Below, piece after piece: positions 9,644-19,400 of a DNA stretch of 64,000 nucleotides (its first letter is position 1; every line of letters starts with the position of its first letter). The translations under genes and the position numbers were made by a program. Origin of the DNA: an uncultured Lachnoclostridium sp. (GTDB taxonomy: Bacteria > Bacillota > Clostridia > Lachnospirales > Lachnospiraceae); assembly GCA_946415315.1 (NCBI GenBank), contig CAMKRZ010000016.1, forward strand, positions 1 to 64,000, written 5' to 3'. The notes under the pieces are model-generated. The model saw nothing but the letters and a program-made list of their open reading frames with translations, ran no database searches and was not told the origin of the DNA.

Positions 9644-11174
9644 CGCATCCGGCGACATCAGCCGCGTCCGGCTCCACGGTCGAAGCTTTCATGCCTGCAA
9701 AGATCTCGTCATCGAGGAACTCCTGGAGAGTCTTCGACGAACCGGCCATCTTCGACGCCGTGTACTGTGCGAGCACGGCAATGCCCCAGGCGCCGCCCTC
9801 ACCTGCAGTCTCCATCACGGACACCGGCGCTCCGACCATCGCGGCGGCGATCTTCTGTCCCGCAAGCGGTGTCTTGAAGTATCCGCCGTGGCCGAGCATG
9901 CGATCCACCTTGACGCCCTCCTCCTTGAGCATCAGATCAAGGCCGACTTTGAGCGCTCCGAGTGCCGAGCACAGGTGCATTCTCATAAAGTTGGCAAGCG
10001 TAAAATTGCTCTCCGCCGTGCGAAGCACCGCCAGCTTGCTGTCCGCAACACCGACCACCGGTTCTCCGGAGAGGAAGTTGTAGGAAAGCAAACCGCCGCA
10101 GTCCGGCTCGCCCTCAAGCGCAATGCCGTACATTTTCGTAAACAGTTCGCCCATGTCGAACGTCACACCCATTTTCTCGCCGACTTCCGCGAACAGTTTC
10201 ACCCAGGCGTTGATGTCGGAGGTGCAGTTGTTGCAGTGAACCATACCGACCAGAGCGCCGTCCGGTGTCGTCACAAGGTCGATCTCCGGATAGACTTTGG
10301 AGAGTTCCTTCTCCAGCACGACCATTGCAAACACGCTCGTGCCCGCGGAAATGTTGCCGGTTCTCTTGCCGACGCTGTTGGTCGCGACCATGCCGGTTCC
10401 CGCATCGCCCTCAGGCGGGCAGAACGGGATGCCGGGCTGCAGATTGCCGCTCGGATCCAGGAACTTCGCGCCGCACGCCGTCAGCTTGCCCGCGCACTCT
10501 CCCGCCGTCAGAACCTTCGGCAAAATGTCCGCGAGTTTCCACGGAACGCTCTTCGCGAGCGGAAGCTCATTGAATTTTGCGAGCATCGCCGCATCGTAAT
10601 CGCCGGTCTTCGGATCGATCGGGAACATGCCCGAAGCATCGCCCACGCCGAGCACTTTCTCGCCGGTCAGCCAGCGGTGAACCCAGCCTGCCAGCGTCGT
10701 GAAAAATGTGATGTCCTTCACGTGCGGCTCGCCGTTCTTCATCGCCTGATACAGGTGTGCAATGCTCCAGCGCTGCGGGATATTGTAGTTGAATTCCTTC
10801 GTCAGTTCCTCTGCCGCCTCGCCCGTGATCGTATTTCTCCAGGTGCGGAACGGAACAAGCAGCCTGCCGCTGTTGCTGAACGCGAGATATCCGTGCATCA
10901 TCGCCGAGATACCGATCGCGGCAAAGCTCGTCAGCTCGATGCCGTACTCCGCCTTCACGTTGGCGCGCAGATCCGCATAGCAATCCTGCAAACCGCTGCG
11001 GATGTCCTCCTCGGTGTATGTCCACACGCCGTTCTCATACCGGTTTTCCCAGCCGTGGCCGCCCTGCGCGAGCACGTTGCCCTTCGCGTCGGACACCACC
11101 GCCTTGATTCTCGTCGAACCGAACTCAATACCCAATACCGCCTTGCCCTCGGCAAGGATTGTTTTGTTATCCAT
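9609..11174 (-). CDS. FGGY-family carbohydrate kinase (xylulokinase/ribulokinase-like)
   Basis: 521 residues, the usual FGGY length. The N-terminal phosphate-binding motif is [13 protein letters not shown] (about residues 15-27); [11 protein letters not shown] follows at about residue 90, and the C-terminal half carries [18 protein letters not shown]. It phosphorylates a pentose or pentulose with ATP in the cytoplasm. The exact sugar is not clear: the Trp-Arg-Asn (TWRN) segment and the length resemble L-ribulokinase-like and xylulokinase-like members. The start follows AAGGAAGG. No isomerase is adjacent. The 3' end takes part in a tandem duplication (9542-9643). Confidence 0.85.
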   Translation of the reverse strand: MDNKTILAEGKAVLGIEFGSTRIKAVVSDAKGNVLAQGGHGWENRYENGVWTYTEEDIRSGLQDCYADLRANVKAEYGIELTSFAAIGISAMMHGYLAFSNSGRLLVPFRTWRNTITGEAAEELTKEFNYNIPQRWSIAHLYQAMKNGEPHVKDITFFTTLAGWVHRWLTGEKVLGVGDASGMFPIDPKTGDYDAAMLAKFNELPLAKSVPWKLADILPKVLTAGECAGKLTACGAKFLDPSGNLQPGIPFCPPEGDAGTGMVATNSVGKRTGNISAGTSVFAMVVLEKELSKVYPEIDLVTTPDGALVGMVHCNNCTSDINAWVKLFAEVGEKMGVTFDMGELFTKMYGIALEGEPDCGGLLSYNFLSGEPVVGVADSKLAVLRTAESNFTLANFMRMHLCSALGALKVGLDLMLKEEGVKVDRMLGHGGYFKTPLAGQKIAAAMVGAPVSVMETAGEGGAWGIAVLAQYTASKMAGSSKTLQEFLDDEIFAGMKASTVEPDAADVAGCEAFMKSFRAGL

Positions 11175-11311
11175 CCCTGTATACCTTCCTTTTTCTTGTA
11201 TTGGCTTTCCTCAGCCTTTCGCGCTTATCCTTCATTATATCGGAAAACCGTCATCTTTGCCACCGGTTTTTCAATCTTTCCGCGATGATTTTCCGCGATG
11301 CTCCGCTAATA

Positions 11312-12760
11312 TCATACCGAAATATCACGCCTGATATGCTCGACAAACTTCTTCACGATCTCCGTCTTCTCGTCCCAGAAGAATTTTCCCTCGGGCGTCA
11401 CCATCGGCGATTCGTACTGCATCGGCAGCGTGTATCGGCAGAAATGGTTGAAGCAGTCGTAAAATGTCGCCTTCTCGTTGCGCGCCCGCACGATCAGCGT
11501 GTCCATTACAATCCCGAGCGCCCCCATGTCGTCCAGGTAATCCGCCTCCATCAGCATCAGCAGGTTTCGGTCGATGTCCGGCTCGGTCATGCGCCATTTG
11601 TCGGAGTGAGCGCCGACCAGCCCGCAAATGTACTCCGTCCGTTCCTCCGGAAAGCCGTGCGATCTCAGGTACTCGCGCGTGATCGGCACACCGGCCGCCG
11701 CGTGCGACATCAGCCCGGTGCTCGCCGACTCCGCCCTGCCGACATCGTGGAAAATGGTTGCGATCATCAGGTCCTCATACCGAAGCCCGGTCTTGTTCTC
11801 CGTTCGGTCATACAGTCTCTTCGACCAGCCGAGCACGCGCTTCGTGTGCTCAAAGCGGCTGTATCCGAACTCCAGCTTGTGAACGCCGACCCCGCCTTCG
11901 CCCTCTGTCTGCACGGGCTCAAGAACACTTCTCACGTACTCGATCATAGCGGCGTAATCTACCTTGCACGATGATTGAGCCACGTCGCTGCTCGCCTGGG
12001 GCACTTCACCATTCGTCAGGGGTACGTCGCCGGCAGCCAGAGGCACGCCGCCATTCGTTAGGGGTACGTCGCCGGCAGCCAGAGGCACGCCGCCATTCGT
12101 CAGGGATACGTCGCCGGCAGCCAGAGGCACACCGCCATTCGTCAGGGATATGTCGCCGGCAGTCCGAGGCACGCCGCCATCCTCCTGAGTCACGTCACCG
12201 AGCGCGCGGATCGCCTCAGCCTCCTCCCGCTCAAAGCGCCGCCTGCGGACAACCTCGTCTGCCATATCAAAGACGCGCATTTCCCGCTCGATCAGAGCTG
12301 CGTCCCCGCCGCCTCTTCGGATCGCAGTCCGGTTGATCCTCACGAGCGACGTAAGAAACTCAACCCAGACCGGCTCGAAGCCTTCTTCAATCTCATATTC
12401 CTCCTGCACGATCGGCACACGCTCGTCGCCGATCTCACAAAAATAGTAGAAGTTCTGCTGCTCGAAGATCCCTTCCGGATCCTTTCCGTCACGGTTCCTG
12501 CGGAGGACGCTGCCGTATTCCTCGATCGTCTCCGGCTTCACGGTGTAACCACTCTCCTCGCGCACCTCGCGCACGAGAGCCTCCTCGGGAGTCTCCCCCT
12601 GCTCGATGCCGCCGCCCGGGAATTTGTAGTAGTCGAATTTTCGGGAGTGCATCACCAGCACCTTACCGTCACGCTCAATGATCGCGCGGGCGGACGGGCG
12701 CCGGAAGACAGGACCGTCCGGATTATAGTCGTGTGTATCAATGGAAAACAGTTCTTTCAT
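11312..12760 (-). CDS. Nudix hydrolase-HD phosphohydrolase fusion with repeat linker
   Basis: 482 residues. The N-terminal domain has a complete Nudix box (GGGIEQGETPEEALVREV then REESGY, about residues 48-72), which hydrolyses nucleoside-diphosphate derivatives. Residues about 188-264 are a linker of 14-residue repeats of the form GDVxLTNGGVPLAA, about 5.5 copies. The C-terminal domain is HD-type, with FEHTKR near residue 302 and FHDVGR near residue 337 as metal ligands, and a further HS at AHSDKW. The start follows AAAGGA at eight bases. It is the last gene of a run amidase-Nudix-this gene. A dual role in cleaning up modified nucleotides is inference. Confidence 0.85.
   Translation of the reverse strand: MKELFSIDTHDYNPDGPVFRRPSARAIIERDGKVLVMHSRKFDYYKFPGGGIEQGETPEEALVREVREESGYTVKPETIEEYGSVLRRNRDGKDPEGIFEQQNFYYFCEIGDERVPIVQEEYEIEEGFEPVWVEFLTSLVRINRTAIRRGGGDAALIEREMRVFDMADEVVRRRRFEREEAEAIRALGDVTQEDGGVPRTAGDISLTNGGVPLAAGDVSLTNGGVPLAAGDVPLTNGGVPLAAGDVPLTNGEVPQASSDVAQSSCKVDYAAMIEYVRSVLEPVQTEGEGGVGVHKLEFGYSRFEHTKRVLGWSKRLYDRTENKTGLRYEDLMIATIFHDVGRAESASTGLMSHAAAGVPITREYLRSHGFPEERTEYICGLVGAHSDKWRMTEPDIDRNLLMLMEADYLDDMGALGIVMDTLIVRARNEKATFYDCFNHFCRYTLPMQYESPMVTPEGKFFWDEKTEIVKKFVEHIRRDISV
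11975..12202. repeat. 42-bp in-frame tandem repeat (Nudix-HD linker)
   Basis: About 5.5 direct copies of a 42-bp unit containing TCGCCGGCAGCCAGAGGCAC. The copies in the middle are almost identical at DNA level, showing recent expansion. Each encodes 14 residues, so length changes keep the reading frame. Confidence 0.9.
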
Positions 12761-12764
12761 AGTC

Positions 12765-12871
12765 GCAATCCTTTCCTGTTGGTTCGGGATTTTCCGTCAC
12801 CGAGGTCCTTGCTTGCCGATTCGGAATCAGCCCTCTCAATCCTTTCCTGCTGAATTGGGATTCCCCGTCGC
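12765..12871. repeat. Duplicated ribosome-binding region upstream of the Nudix-HD gene
   Basis: Plus-strand 12765-12799 and 12837-12871 are imperfect direct copies (both contain CAATCCTTTCCTG and GGGATT). The first contains the Shine-Dalgarno of the Nudix-HD gene; the second has no start codon in register. Confidence 0.6.
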
Positions 12872-12912
12872 AGGTTCGATGTCGACGGGCTGTCCGGCCG
12901 TACCGACGCGCT

Positions 12913-13368
12913 TCATTTTCCGGCGAGATATGCTGCCATCACCGTTCGGATCGACGGTGAGATCATGTCCATCGTAATATCCTTCGGATCGAAAAAACAA
13001 AGTTCCGTGAGTTCCTCCGGCTGCCTGCGCGGCTCTCCGTGCCAGGATCGGCACAGGTAAATGACCTCCAGATAGTAAACTTCGTCGCCGTTCGGGTAGA
13101 TCATGTGTGCTTCCTCGCCGGAGTGCACCATGAAGAGCTCCAGCTCATCTGCCACAAGTCCCATCTCCTCGAAAAGTTCCCTGCGCGCGCACTCCTCGAC
13201 GGTCTCGCCGAGTTCCATTCCCCCACCGGAATAGCCCCAGAGGTGGTTGTCGGTTCTCTTGCCGAGCAGGACCTCACCGGCAGCATTTTCCACAATGATG
13301 CTTCCTGCACCGTATACGATCGGGCGATGCCCGATGACCGCCCGCAGTTCTTTGATGTAATTTCCCAT
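12913..13368 (-). CDS. Nudix hydrolase
   Basis: 151 residues from MGNYIKEL, chosen because AAGGGGGG lies six bases upstream; the longer in-frame form from 13434 lacks a binding site. The Nudix box reads GGGMELGETVEECARREL then FEEMGL at about residues 47-68. It is a stand-alone Nudix enzyme directly upstream of the Nudix-HD fusion gene, with 152 bp between them, so the pair may act on related substrates. Cytoplasmic; substrate unknown. Confidence 0.9.
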   Translation of the reverse strand: MGNYIKELRAVIGHRPIVYGAGSIIVENAAGEVLLGKRTDNHLWGYSGGGMELGETVEECARRELFEEMGLVADELELFMVHSGEEAHMIYPNGDEVYYLEVIYLCRSWHGEPRRQPEELTELCFFDPKDITMDMISPSIRTVMAAYLAGK

Positions 13369-13447
13369 GTAATCCCCCCCTTGTTTACGCCGCCGTGCTA
13401 CGTAAAGTCTTATCTGCTTTCGGCTGAGTCGCAATCAAAGCCATCTG

Positions 13448-14521
13448 TCACGGCTGAGCTGCAAAATACGCGTCGATCCCGTCGGCAATCCCCTTCGCGA
13501 TCTTATCCTGATATTCGTCGGTCGCCATCAGGCGGTCTTCTTTTTCATTGGTCATGAAGCCCATCTCCACGATCGTGACCGGCACCTTGCACCAGTTGAT
13601 CCCGCTCATCGTGTCCGTCTCAACAACATGCCGCTTCTTGCAGCCGCATTCTTCACAAAGCTCATCCAGCACACATTCGGAGAGTTTGCGGCTCAATCGG
13701 TACAAATCGGCGTTGTACGGGTTATTTTTCGTCTGACACAACGTCTCCGCTCCGTTGACATCGCTGTTGTCATTTGCGTTGGCGTGGACGCGGATAAATG
13801 CATCCGCCCCTGCCTTGTTGGCGATCTCCGCGCGCTCACTGTTGCTCAGATCCACATCATGCGTGTCGCGCACCATGATCACCCGATAGCCACGCTCCAG
13901 AAGGATCGTCTGCAGTTTCTTCGACACGATCAGGTTCAGCTCGTACTCCGGCAAGCCCGTGAAGTGTCCGGTCGTCCCGGAGCTGCATTTGGCCTTCATC
14001 GTCGTAGATCCGGGACCGTCCGGTTCTTTTTCACTGTTGCCCTTGCGCTGATGGCCCGCATCGATCACGATCAATTTGCCGCTGCCGGACTGCCCGTTGT
14101 CCCCGGGCGTCGGAGTCGGGGTCGTTGGGGTGGCCGTTGGTGTTGCAGGCGCAACGATTGGCGTGGACGTCGGCTCTTTTGTTGGTTCTTTCGTCGGCTC
14201 TTTGGTGGGTTCTTTGGTGGGTTCTTTCGTCGGCTCTTTTGTCGGCTCTTTTGTTGGTTCCTTTGTTGGTTCTTTCGTTGGCTCTTTGGTGGGTTTCTTT
14301 GTCGGCTCCGCTGTTGGTCCCTTCGTAGGGTCCAATGTTGGTTCCTTTGTAGGTTCCGCTGACACTGTCAACGTCGGCGTCACATCATCCAGAGGTGGAA
14401 CCAGATGTTCACCATCCAGCAGATTACCGTTGTCTCTCCGATCTCCGCACCCGCCCAGCATGGCACCGAAGCATACTGCTACGATCACGCACAGGCTCAG
14501 TCTGAGAAATACTTTCTTCAC
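13448..14521 (-). CDS. N-acetylmuramoyl-L-alanine amidase lipoprotein
   Basis: About 357 residues. A GTG start at 14521 (MKKVFLRLSLCVIVAV) is preferred, since GGGAGAG lies nine bases before it; a second GTG at 14542 is upstream of that site. The signal peptide ends in lipobox LGGC. A low-complexity stalk of PTKE units (about residues 50-115, with at least ten consecutive PTKE units) and a Thr/Pro stretch lead to an Amidase_3 domain. Zinc ligands are visible: His in IDAGH, Glu in PEYELN and His in RVHAN, with catalytic Glu in VEMGFMTN. It cleaves the amide between muramic acid and the stem peptide of the wall. It is first in a run with two Nudix genes. Confidence 0.9.
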   Translation of the reverse strand: MKKVFLRLSLCVIVAVCFGAMLGGCGDRRDNGNLLDGEHLVPPLDDVTPTLTVSAEPTKEPTLDPTKGPTAEPTKKPTKEPTKEPTKEPTKEPTKEPTKEPTKEPTKEPTKEPTKEPTSTPIVAPATPTATPTTPTPTPGDNGQSGSGKLIVIDAGHQRKGNSEKEPDGPGSTTMKAKCSSGTTGHFTGLPEYELNLIVSKKLQTILLERGYRVIMVRDTHDVDLSNSERAEIANKAGADAFIRVHANANDNSDVNGAETLCQTKNNPYNADLYRLSRKLSECVLDELCEECGCKKRHVVETDTMSGINWCKVPVTIVEMGFMTNEKEDRLMATDEYQDKIAKGIADGIDAYFAAQP

Positions 14522-14542
14522 GTTGTTGCACTCTCCCGTCAC

Positions 14543-14579
14543 ACAATGACCCTTCCTTTTTGGGGAAAAGGCTCATTGT
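14543..14579 (-). promoter_or_regulatory. Hairpin in the amidase leader
   Basis: ACAATGA (14543-14549) pairs with TCATTGT (14573-14579), with further CCTT/AAGG pairing inside. It ends about 20 bp before the GTG start and has no T-run on the minus strand, so it looks like a 5' UTR structure rather than a terminator. Confidence 0.45.
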
Positions 14580-14713
14580 TTATAATCGCACAAAACACTT
14601 TGAAATTCAATGAAAACTTGCCTCCGGTTCTCTCATTTACTTGTCTTCATTTGCCCCCATGGCTCGCCTGTGACTACCTCAACCCCCCCTTCGAACATCT
14701 TCGAGGCTTAAGC

Positions 14714-15517
14714 CTACTTAAGGAATTCCTCGATGATGCGCTCCAGCTCGTCCTGATCAAAAGGTGCATCCTGCCCCTCAAACGTATAGATCATCGTGTC
14801 TCCGCTCCAAAAGCCGCTGTCGTTGTATCGGCGCATTTTCCGAAAGCAGCTCGAACGGTATTCCTCGTCATCCATCAACCCGAAGTGTTCATGATACATC
14901 GTGCGTCGTTTGGACACATTGAGAACTGCAAAATCCGGATAAAGAGTTTTCCCCGACCGCAAATGAAGCGCCGGCTCATACACATACGGAATCTCAGCTG
15001 AATAGTACGCATCCGCGATCATTTTCTCCGATTTTGATCTCACTTTCTCCCCTCTCAAGGTTACATATGAAGTGCACATTTCAAACGAATTGCTGTCTCC
15101 CGGATGGCTTTCATACCACTCTTCAATGAATTGTTCATCGTTCGGGATCACCGGTGTGATCAATGCACGGCGGGCATCGGATTCCTGCAGATAAATCTTC
15201 TCGATATCATGTTCTTTCAACAACTCCATAGTATTGACGAGTATCTTCTGCAGAGTTTCTGCCTCATTCTTTACTCTGAGATCATATTCTTTTTGCGCCA
15301 ACTGCATTGCCAGACCAAGTTCTTTCTTTCGAATGTACTGTTTTGTCAAAACTCCATCATCACAGCAAACCCTTACAAATTGCCTGTACTTGCCACCGGC
15401 TTTGGATATCTCCAATCTGCCTTCCGGTAGCCTTTTCAATTCTTTGATCACGAGATCCAGTACGCGTTCGGTAATATTCCGTTCACGCTCTAACAACGAA
15501 TACAACTCATGATTCAT
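14714..15517 (-). CDS. Putative PD-(D/E)XK nuclease-like protein
   Basis: 267 residues, AAGGAGG before the ATG. Residues 1-130 are mostly helical and charged. Residues about 155-240 resemble a PD-(D/E)XK nuclease core as found in many uncharacterised gut Firmicutes proteins: KVRSKSEKMIAD supplies the first Glu, YPDFAVLN the Asp, and the MYHEHFGLMDDEEY segment the last acidic residue. The catalytic Lys of the classical motif is not obvious, as His-Phe follows the Glu, so activity is uncertain. No partner methylase is nearby. The gene is unusual in having a 700-bp hairpin-repeat array immediately upstream (15650-16320). Function otherwise unknown. Confidence 0.6.
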   Translation of the reverse strand: MNHELYSLLERERNITERVLDLVIKELKRLPEGRLEISKAGGKYRQFVRVCCDDGVLTKQYIRKKELGLAMQLAQKEYDLRVKNEAETLQKILVNTMELLKEHDIEKIYLQESDARRALITPVIPNDEQFIEEWYESHPGDSNSFEMCTSYVTLRGEKVRSKSEKMIADAYYSAEIPYVYEPALHLRSGKTLYPDFAVLNVSKRRTMYHEHFGLMDDEEYRSSCFRKMRRYNDSGFWSGDTMIYTFEGQDAPFDQDELERIIEEFLK

Positions 15518-15653
15518 TCCTATTCCTCCTTATTCTGCTATACAATAACTCCTGCTAAGGCTTAACTGCCGTCACCGTTAGATCCTCTCGAATATCAAGT
15601 TGAAATTCAACAAGCAAATTCGAAATAATGATTGGGAATTCAGGTCGCTTTGA

Positions 15654-16316
15654 CAACAGAACCGATCATACGTTTCGTTTGAACATTTCTGTAGCGTATA
15701 ATTTCCGTGTTGATCCGATCAAAAAGACCATTTCGGTATCTTTTTCTGTTGAAAGTTTGTTTGCTAAGATTCACAACAGAAAGCAATCCTGATTCTTTCC
15801 CATTCAAAAGACGCAAACGAACTTTTTTTCTGTTGGATTAGTGAGATAATGATTGGTTCAACAGAAGTCAATCCTGATCTGATCCGCTGATTCTGCGACA
15901 GACAGGTATTATTACTGTTGTACTAAGAAGATTTGATTAGATTCAACAGAAGCGCCCCCGAAATTAACCTATTCAAACTGCGACAGACAGGTATCTTTAC
16001 TGTTGTACTAAGAAGATTTGATTAGATTCAACAGAAACAACCCTGAAGCCAGCCCGTTCCAGCTACTCCAGACAGGTACCTTTTCTGTTGTTCTAAAAAG
16101 ATTTGATTAGATTCAACAGAAACAACCCTGAAGCCAACCCGTTCCAACTACTCCAGACAGGTATCTTTACTGTTGTACTAAGAAGATTTGTTTGATTCAA
16201 CAGAAGTAAGGCCCCTGCAAAGACCTCCGCGAAAACCGATGGCTTCACGTAAAGACTTCCAAAGGCTTGTTTACTGTTGTTTTCTAGAGAAGAGCTTCGA
16301 TTCCACAGAAAGGCGT
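15654..16316. repeat. Array 1: 85-bp tandem hairpin repeats
   Basis: Left arms (A/T)CTGTTG begin at 15745, 15829, 15914, 15999, 16084, 16169 and 16273, giving steps of 84, 85, 85, 85, 85 and 104 bp. A right arm CAACAGA follows each after about 23 bp. A degenerate copy is at 15654. The middle copies also share ACAGGTA (15902, 15987, 16072, 16157) just before the next left arm, and AAGATTTGATTAGATT in the loop. Outer copies are degenerate. No ORF with a ribosome binding site was found in 15518-16331; the remainder is AT-rich. Confidence 0.85.
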
Positions 16317-16331
16317 ATTACACAGCACGCA

Positions 16332-16382
16332 AAGAAAAAAAGAGATTCCGATTGCGGGGCGGACCATCGCCCCGCAATCGGA
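16332..16382 (-). terminator. ileS terminator
   Basis: Stem CCGATTGCGGGGC (16348-16360) pairs with GCCCCGCAATCGG. On the minus strand it is followed by a T-rich run (plus-strand A-run 16332-16340). Confidence 0.85.
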
Positions 16383-16426
16383 TTAGAAACCTAGTGATTA
16401 CAGAAATCAGCCTTACTTACAACCCC

Positions 16427-19400
16427 TCACTTCTTCACCACAGTGATGGTCACGTCCTCACCGTTGATGTTCCAGTCCTTCGTGTAGCCGTCGACTGCCT
16501 CGAAGCAAAGCTCATCAGCCAGCACGACGCGGCACAGGAACTCGGAGTTCTTCTTGCAGACTTCGGCGAGCTTGTCGTTGCCGACCAATGCTACCGTGAT
16601 GTGATCCATAACCTCGAAGCCGGCTTCCTTGCGCATCGTCTGTACCTTGCTGATGACTTCGCGCACGTAGCCTTCCTCGATGAGCTCGGGTGTCAGGCGG
16701 GTATCGAGAACAACCGTGATACCGCCGTCGCTGTCAGAGACATAGCCCTCGGTCTGCTGCGACTCGATCAGCAGGTCTTCCTTCGCGATGCTCTCGGAGA
16801 CACCGTCAACAACCAGCGTCAAAGCACCGGTTGCGTCCAGCTCCTTCATAGCGGCGCGGCCGTCGATGTTCGCGAGAAGCTCGCGCACGGTATTGATCTG
16901 CTTGCCGAAGCGCTTGCCGAGCGTCTTGAGCTGCGGCTTGAAGGAGTACGATGTGAGCTCGCTGACATCGTCCGTGAAGGACAGTGCCTTGACATTGAGC
17001 TCATCCTCGATGATCTCCTGATAAAACTCGTTGAGCGCTCCGCGCTCGCTGCAGACGAACATATTGGCGATCGGCTGGCGCTGCTTGATATTCGACGCGT
17101 TACGGCAGGCACGGCCGAGAACGACAACCTTGAGTACCTCATCCATATCGGACTCAAGCTTTGTGTCGATCCAGGACTCCTCAACCGTCGGAAAATCGCA
17201 CAGATGCACGCTTTCCGGCGCATTCGTGTCGATCGAGCAAACCAGGTTGCGATAGATCGCCTCGCTCATGAACGGGATCATCGGAGCAGCGGTCTTCGCG
17301 ATGGTAACCAGAGCAGTGTAAAGCGTCATGTAGGCGTTGATCTTGTCCTGCTCCATGCCCTTTGCCCAGAAACGCTCGCGGCCGCGGCGGACATACCAGT
17401 TGCTCATCTCGTCAACGAACGAGTCAAGCGCACGTGCTGCCTCGGGGATGCGGTAGTTCCAGAGATCATCATCGACCTCCTTCACTGTGGACATCAGGCG
17501 GGACAGAAGCCAGCGGTCCATGACCGGAAGCTTGTCGTAGTCAAGCGTATATTTAGTTGCATCGAAATTGTCGATGTTCGCGTACAGTACAAAGAATGCG
17601 TACGTGTTCCACAGCGTGCCCATGAACTTGCGCTGACCTTCGACAACGGCCTTGTCATGGAAGCGGTTCGGCAGCCACGGTGCGCTGTTGATGTAGAAGT
17701 ACCAGCGGATCGCGTCCGCACCGAACGAAGCCAGCGCCTCGAACGGGTCAACCGCGTTGCCCTTACTCTTGCTCATCTTCTGGCCGTTCTCATCCTGAAC
17801 GTGTCCGAGCACGATGACGTTCTCATAAGGCGCCTTGTTGAACAGAAGCGTCGACTCCGCCATCAGGGAGTGGAACCAGCCACGGGTCTGGTCAACAGCC
17901 TCGGAGATGAACTGTGCCGGGAACTGCTCCTCGAAGAGTTCCTTGTTTTCAAAAGGATAATGATGCTGCGCAAAAGGCATCGCGCCGGAGTCAAACCAGC
18001 AGTCGATCACCTCAGGAACACGCTTCATCGTCTTGCCGCACTTCGGGCACGGGAACGTGACCGCGTCGATGTAAGGACGGTGCAGCTCAACCTTCGCGTC
18101 GTCGGGCTTGCCGGAGCGCTCCGCGAGCTCTGCGCGGCTTCCGATGCACTCGCGGTGACCGCACTCGCACTCCCAGATATTCAGAGGAGTTCCCCAGTAA
18201 CGGTTACGGCTGATCGCCCAGTCCTGGATATTCTCAAGCCAGTTACCGAAACGACCCTTTCCGATGGAATCGGGGATCCAGTTAACCGTATTGTTATTGC
18301 GTACGAGATCGTCACGAACGGCGGTCTCACGGATGTACCAGGACTCACGCGCGTAGTAGATCAGAGGAGTGTCGCAACGCCAGCAGTGCGGATACTCATG
18401 CTCGAACTTCGGAGCATCAAAGAGAAGTTTCCGCGAAGAAAGGTCCTTGATCACCTCGGGATCGGCACTGATCGCACCCTTCTCCATCTCGGCAGCGGTG
18501 GGCTTACAGCGCATGCCCGCGAACGGCGTCACATCGAGCATGACACCCTTCTCATTTACCATCTGCACAAGCGGAAGGTCATAGTTGCGACCGACATTCG
18601 CGTCATCCTCACCGAATGCCGGAGCGATATGAACGATACCGGTACCGTCGGACATGGTGACGTAGTCATCGCAGGTTACGTAAAATGCCTTCTTGCCCTG
18701 TTTCACGGCCTCATCGGCAGCGCACTGGTAAAGCGGCTCGTACTCACGGCGCTCAAGGTCGGTACCCTTGAAGGTCTCGAGAACTTCGTAAGCCGGAGCA
18801 CCGTCCTTGGCAAGAGGCGCCAGAACGGTGTCAGCCAAAGCCTCAGCCAGATAGTAGGTATAACCGTCAGCGGCTTTAACTTTCACATACGTGTCGGACG
18901 GGTTCACGCAGAGCGCAACGTTCGAAGGAAGCGTCCAAGGCGTGGTCGTCCATGCCAGGAAGTACGCGTCTTCGCCGACCGCCTTGAAACGCACGACAGC
19001 CGAGCGCTCCTTCACGGTCTTGTAACCCTGCGAAACCTCGGCCGAAGACAGAGGCGTTCCGCAACGGGGGCAGTAAGGAACGATCTTGAAGCCCTTGTAG
19101 AGAAGGCCCTTGTCCCAGATCTGGCGAAGCGCCCACCACTCGGACTCAATGTAATCGTCATGATAGGTTACATAAGGGTTGTCCATGTCGGCCCAGAAAC
19201 CGACCGTGCCGGAGAAATCCTCCCACATGCCCTTGTATTTCCACACGGATTCCTTGCATTTGTCGATGAACGGCTCAAGACCGTACGCCTCGATCTGGTC
19301 CTTTCCGTTGATGCTGAGAAGTTTCTCGACCTCAATCTCAACCGGCAGACCGTGCGTATCCCAACCGGCCTTGCGTGGCACCATAAAGCCCTTCATGGTG

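Noticed and set aside
11971..12336. Arg/His-rich ORF opposite the Nudix-HD linker
   Set aside because: Shadow of the 42-bp in-frame repeat.
15654..16316. CRISPR or TIGR-type guide array
   Set aside because: Loop and spacer parts are shared between units rather than variable, and no Cas or Tas-like (Nop-domain) protein is present.
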